Below are positions 4,532 to 5,699 of a stretch of 5,699 bases of DNA, in pieces. The DNA lies in assembly GCA_900547835.1 (NCBI GenBank), contig URIJ01000132.1, forward strand, positions 1 through 5,699, given 5' to 3'. Positions within the stretch are counted from its first letter, which is position 1, and every line of letters begins with the position of its first letter. This DNA is from an uncultured Collinsella sp. (GTDB taxonomy: Bacteria; Actinomycetota; Coriobacteriia; Coriobacteriales; Coriobacteriaceae). A program made the translations under genes and the position numbers. The notes under the pieces were generated by a model. That model did no database searches, was not told the DNA's origin, and saw nothing but the letters and a program-made list of their open reading frames with translations.

Positions 4532-5699
4532 TTACTCTTCCTGCTGCTTGGCAGGCAGGATGTAGACGTTCTCGGCGTCCACGGCGATCTGCGCGGGGCG
4601 GTTGTAGAGGGTGTCGATCTCCTTTACGCTCTGCTTGAACGGCGTGACGTCGGGCGTCTTTGCCTGATGGAGCTTTTCGAGGAGTTTCTCGGATTGCTTG
4701 TCGTTGAACTTTCCGATGCTCTCTCCTGCGCCTTCGAGCGCCTCGTCGATGAGTGTATGGTCGCCCACGGGGGTCTTTGCGATGGCGTGACCGAGCAATT
4801 TGCCCGCGGACGCGATACCGCCCAGCAGTGCCGCATCGACGGTGTCGACAGCCCCCGCTTCGAGTGCGTTGTAGCAGTCGGTGTAGAGCTCGCGGTACGC
4901 GATCGAATCAGCCTCGATTTTCGCAGTGGCGTCCGCGAGCTTTGCGGGCTCGAAGTTCTGGGCGAGCATGGGTTCGAGGAACAGCGAGAACGCGTGGATG
5001 TAGGTGGCGAGCTGGCAGTCTTTGAGGTAGTCGAGCACCTTGTCGAGGCGTCTGCCCAAGCCGTCTCGCACCTCGATGAACCCTTTCTTTTTCAGATCCG
5101 CCTGTGCCTGCGAGCGGAAGAGTTCCATGTCACGCGTGGACGCGTGCTCGATGTCGAGCACCTTCATATGGGCGTTTGCCATGTAGGTGGCGTTGCCGTA
5201 GTTGAGGCCGTAACCGTTGAGGATGTCTGCGAGCGTCTTGAGGTTGCCACGCATGTTGGCCTTGTCGCGCTGACGCATGTACTCGAACATTTCGTCGACG
5301 GACTCCTGGATGGAGTCGAGCTTTTGGTTTATCTGCGCGATTGCGGCTGCCATGAATAGCGATGTTGGATCGTAAGGCACCTGCGTGACGCTCGTGGCGA
5401 TGTCGCCCTCGACTACGTGGAAGCGCGCCTGCCCAAGGCCCTTGGCGGCGTCGCGGTAGCCCCCTGTGAGACCGCTGCCGTCCTTGAACGTGTTGAGTTT
5501 CGACGGATCGAGCGGGCTACCATATTTGTCAGTCGCCTGGAGCAGCGTGGGCACACTCACCGTGTTGGTGACGGTGCGAAACATCGAGCGGAGCGAGGCG
5601 AACGCCACGCCGAGTTGGGGAATTCGCTCGAGCGGTAGCTTGATGGCGCCGGAGACGTCCACCCGCTTCTGAGTGAGCGCGAGGTGGATTTTGGTCGAT
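4532..5699 (-). CDS. Protein of unknown function, helical, 5' end outside the window
   Basis: A single minus-strand frame of 388 codons is open from the right edge to a TAA at 4532-4534. A GTG at 5660-5662 could start a 376-residue product, but the frame stays open for 12 more codons to the edge (ending ...ALTQKR before that GTG), so the true start is probably beyond the window. Numbering from the GTG, a long helical, possibly coiled-coil stretch spans about 103-150 (AIAQINQKLDSIQESVDEMF). An Ala/Gly-rich apolar segment lies at about 275-296 (LLGGIASAGKLLGHAIAK), then a charged helix at about 320-336. There is no signal peptide in view, no certain membrane segment and no catalytic motif I recognise. 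Length, codon use and a non-repetitive composition make it a real gene. Plus-strand frames over the same bases are shadows. Confidence 0.85.
   Translation of the reverse strand, partial: STKIHLALTQKRVDVSGAIKLPLERIPQLGVAFASLRSMFRTVTNTVSVPTLLQATDKYGSPLDPSKLNTFKDGSGLTGGYRDAAKGLGQARFHVVEGDIATSVTQVPYDPTSLFMAAAIAQINQKLDSIQESVDEMFEYMRQRDKANMRGNLKTLADILNGYGLNYGNATYMANAHMKVLDIEHASTRDMELFRSQAQADLKKKGFIEVRDGLGRRLDKVLDYLKDCQLATYIHAFSLFLEPMLAQNFEPAKLADATAKIEADSIAYRELYTDCYNALEAGAVDTVDAALLGGIASAGKLLGHAIAKTPVGDHTLIDEALEGAGESIGKFNDKQSEKLLEKLHQAKTPDVTPFKQSVKEIDTLYNRPAQIAVDAENVYILPAKQQEE

Noticed and set aside
4439..5359. 306-residue plus-strand open frame opposite the 3' gene.
   Set aside because: Antisense shadow of the minus-strand gene in high-GC DNA. 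It starts inside the exonuclease gene, and its leucine/valine/glutamate-rich composition shows no domain.

Overview
The window is GC-rich, densely coded bacterial chromosome. Codon use, AT-rich regulatory islands, and the pairing of an archaeal-type ATPase with an AAA_14/DUF4143 ATPase suggest a gut actinobacterium of the Coriobacteriia (Collinsella-like). That placement is inference from style and gene families; no marker gene is present.

Layout: the 3' end of an unrecognised gene (to 71) is followed by a strong intrinsic terminator (141-176). Next comes a two-copy 62-bp-period degenerate repeat (193-308) and a perfect 25-bp inverted repeat (357-412) that overlaps the likely promoter of the first complete gene. 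That gene (428-1819) is an ATPase_2/DUF234 family P-loop ATPase with a PD-(D/E)XK-like C-terminus. A 185-bp gap carries five tandem 23-bp iteron-like repeats (1871-1985) directly before a second P-loop ATPase, of the AAA_14/DUF4143 family (2005-3300), which also ends in a PD-(D/E)XK-like motif.

A 449-bp gap (3301-3749) contains an operator-like palindrome with an overlapping promoter-like sequence, a terminator-like hairpin and, on the opposite strand, a small hydrophobic reading frame broken by one TGA. It could hold a small RNA or the remains of a type I toxin-antitoxin-like locus, but the support is weak. A DEDDh 3'-5' exonuclease (3750-4490) follows. It converges on a minus-strand gene of unknown function (4532-5699), whose start lies outside the window.

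How the genes work together: the most striking theme is two neighbouring ATPases of related architecture (P-loop domain, helical or winged-helix middle, nuclease-like C-terminus), each preceded by its own unrelated repetitive cis-element. The sequence suggests each gene is controlled separately, perhaps by its own product binding the repeats. It does not prove this, and no cellular role can be read from the window.
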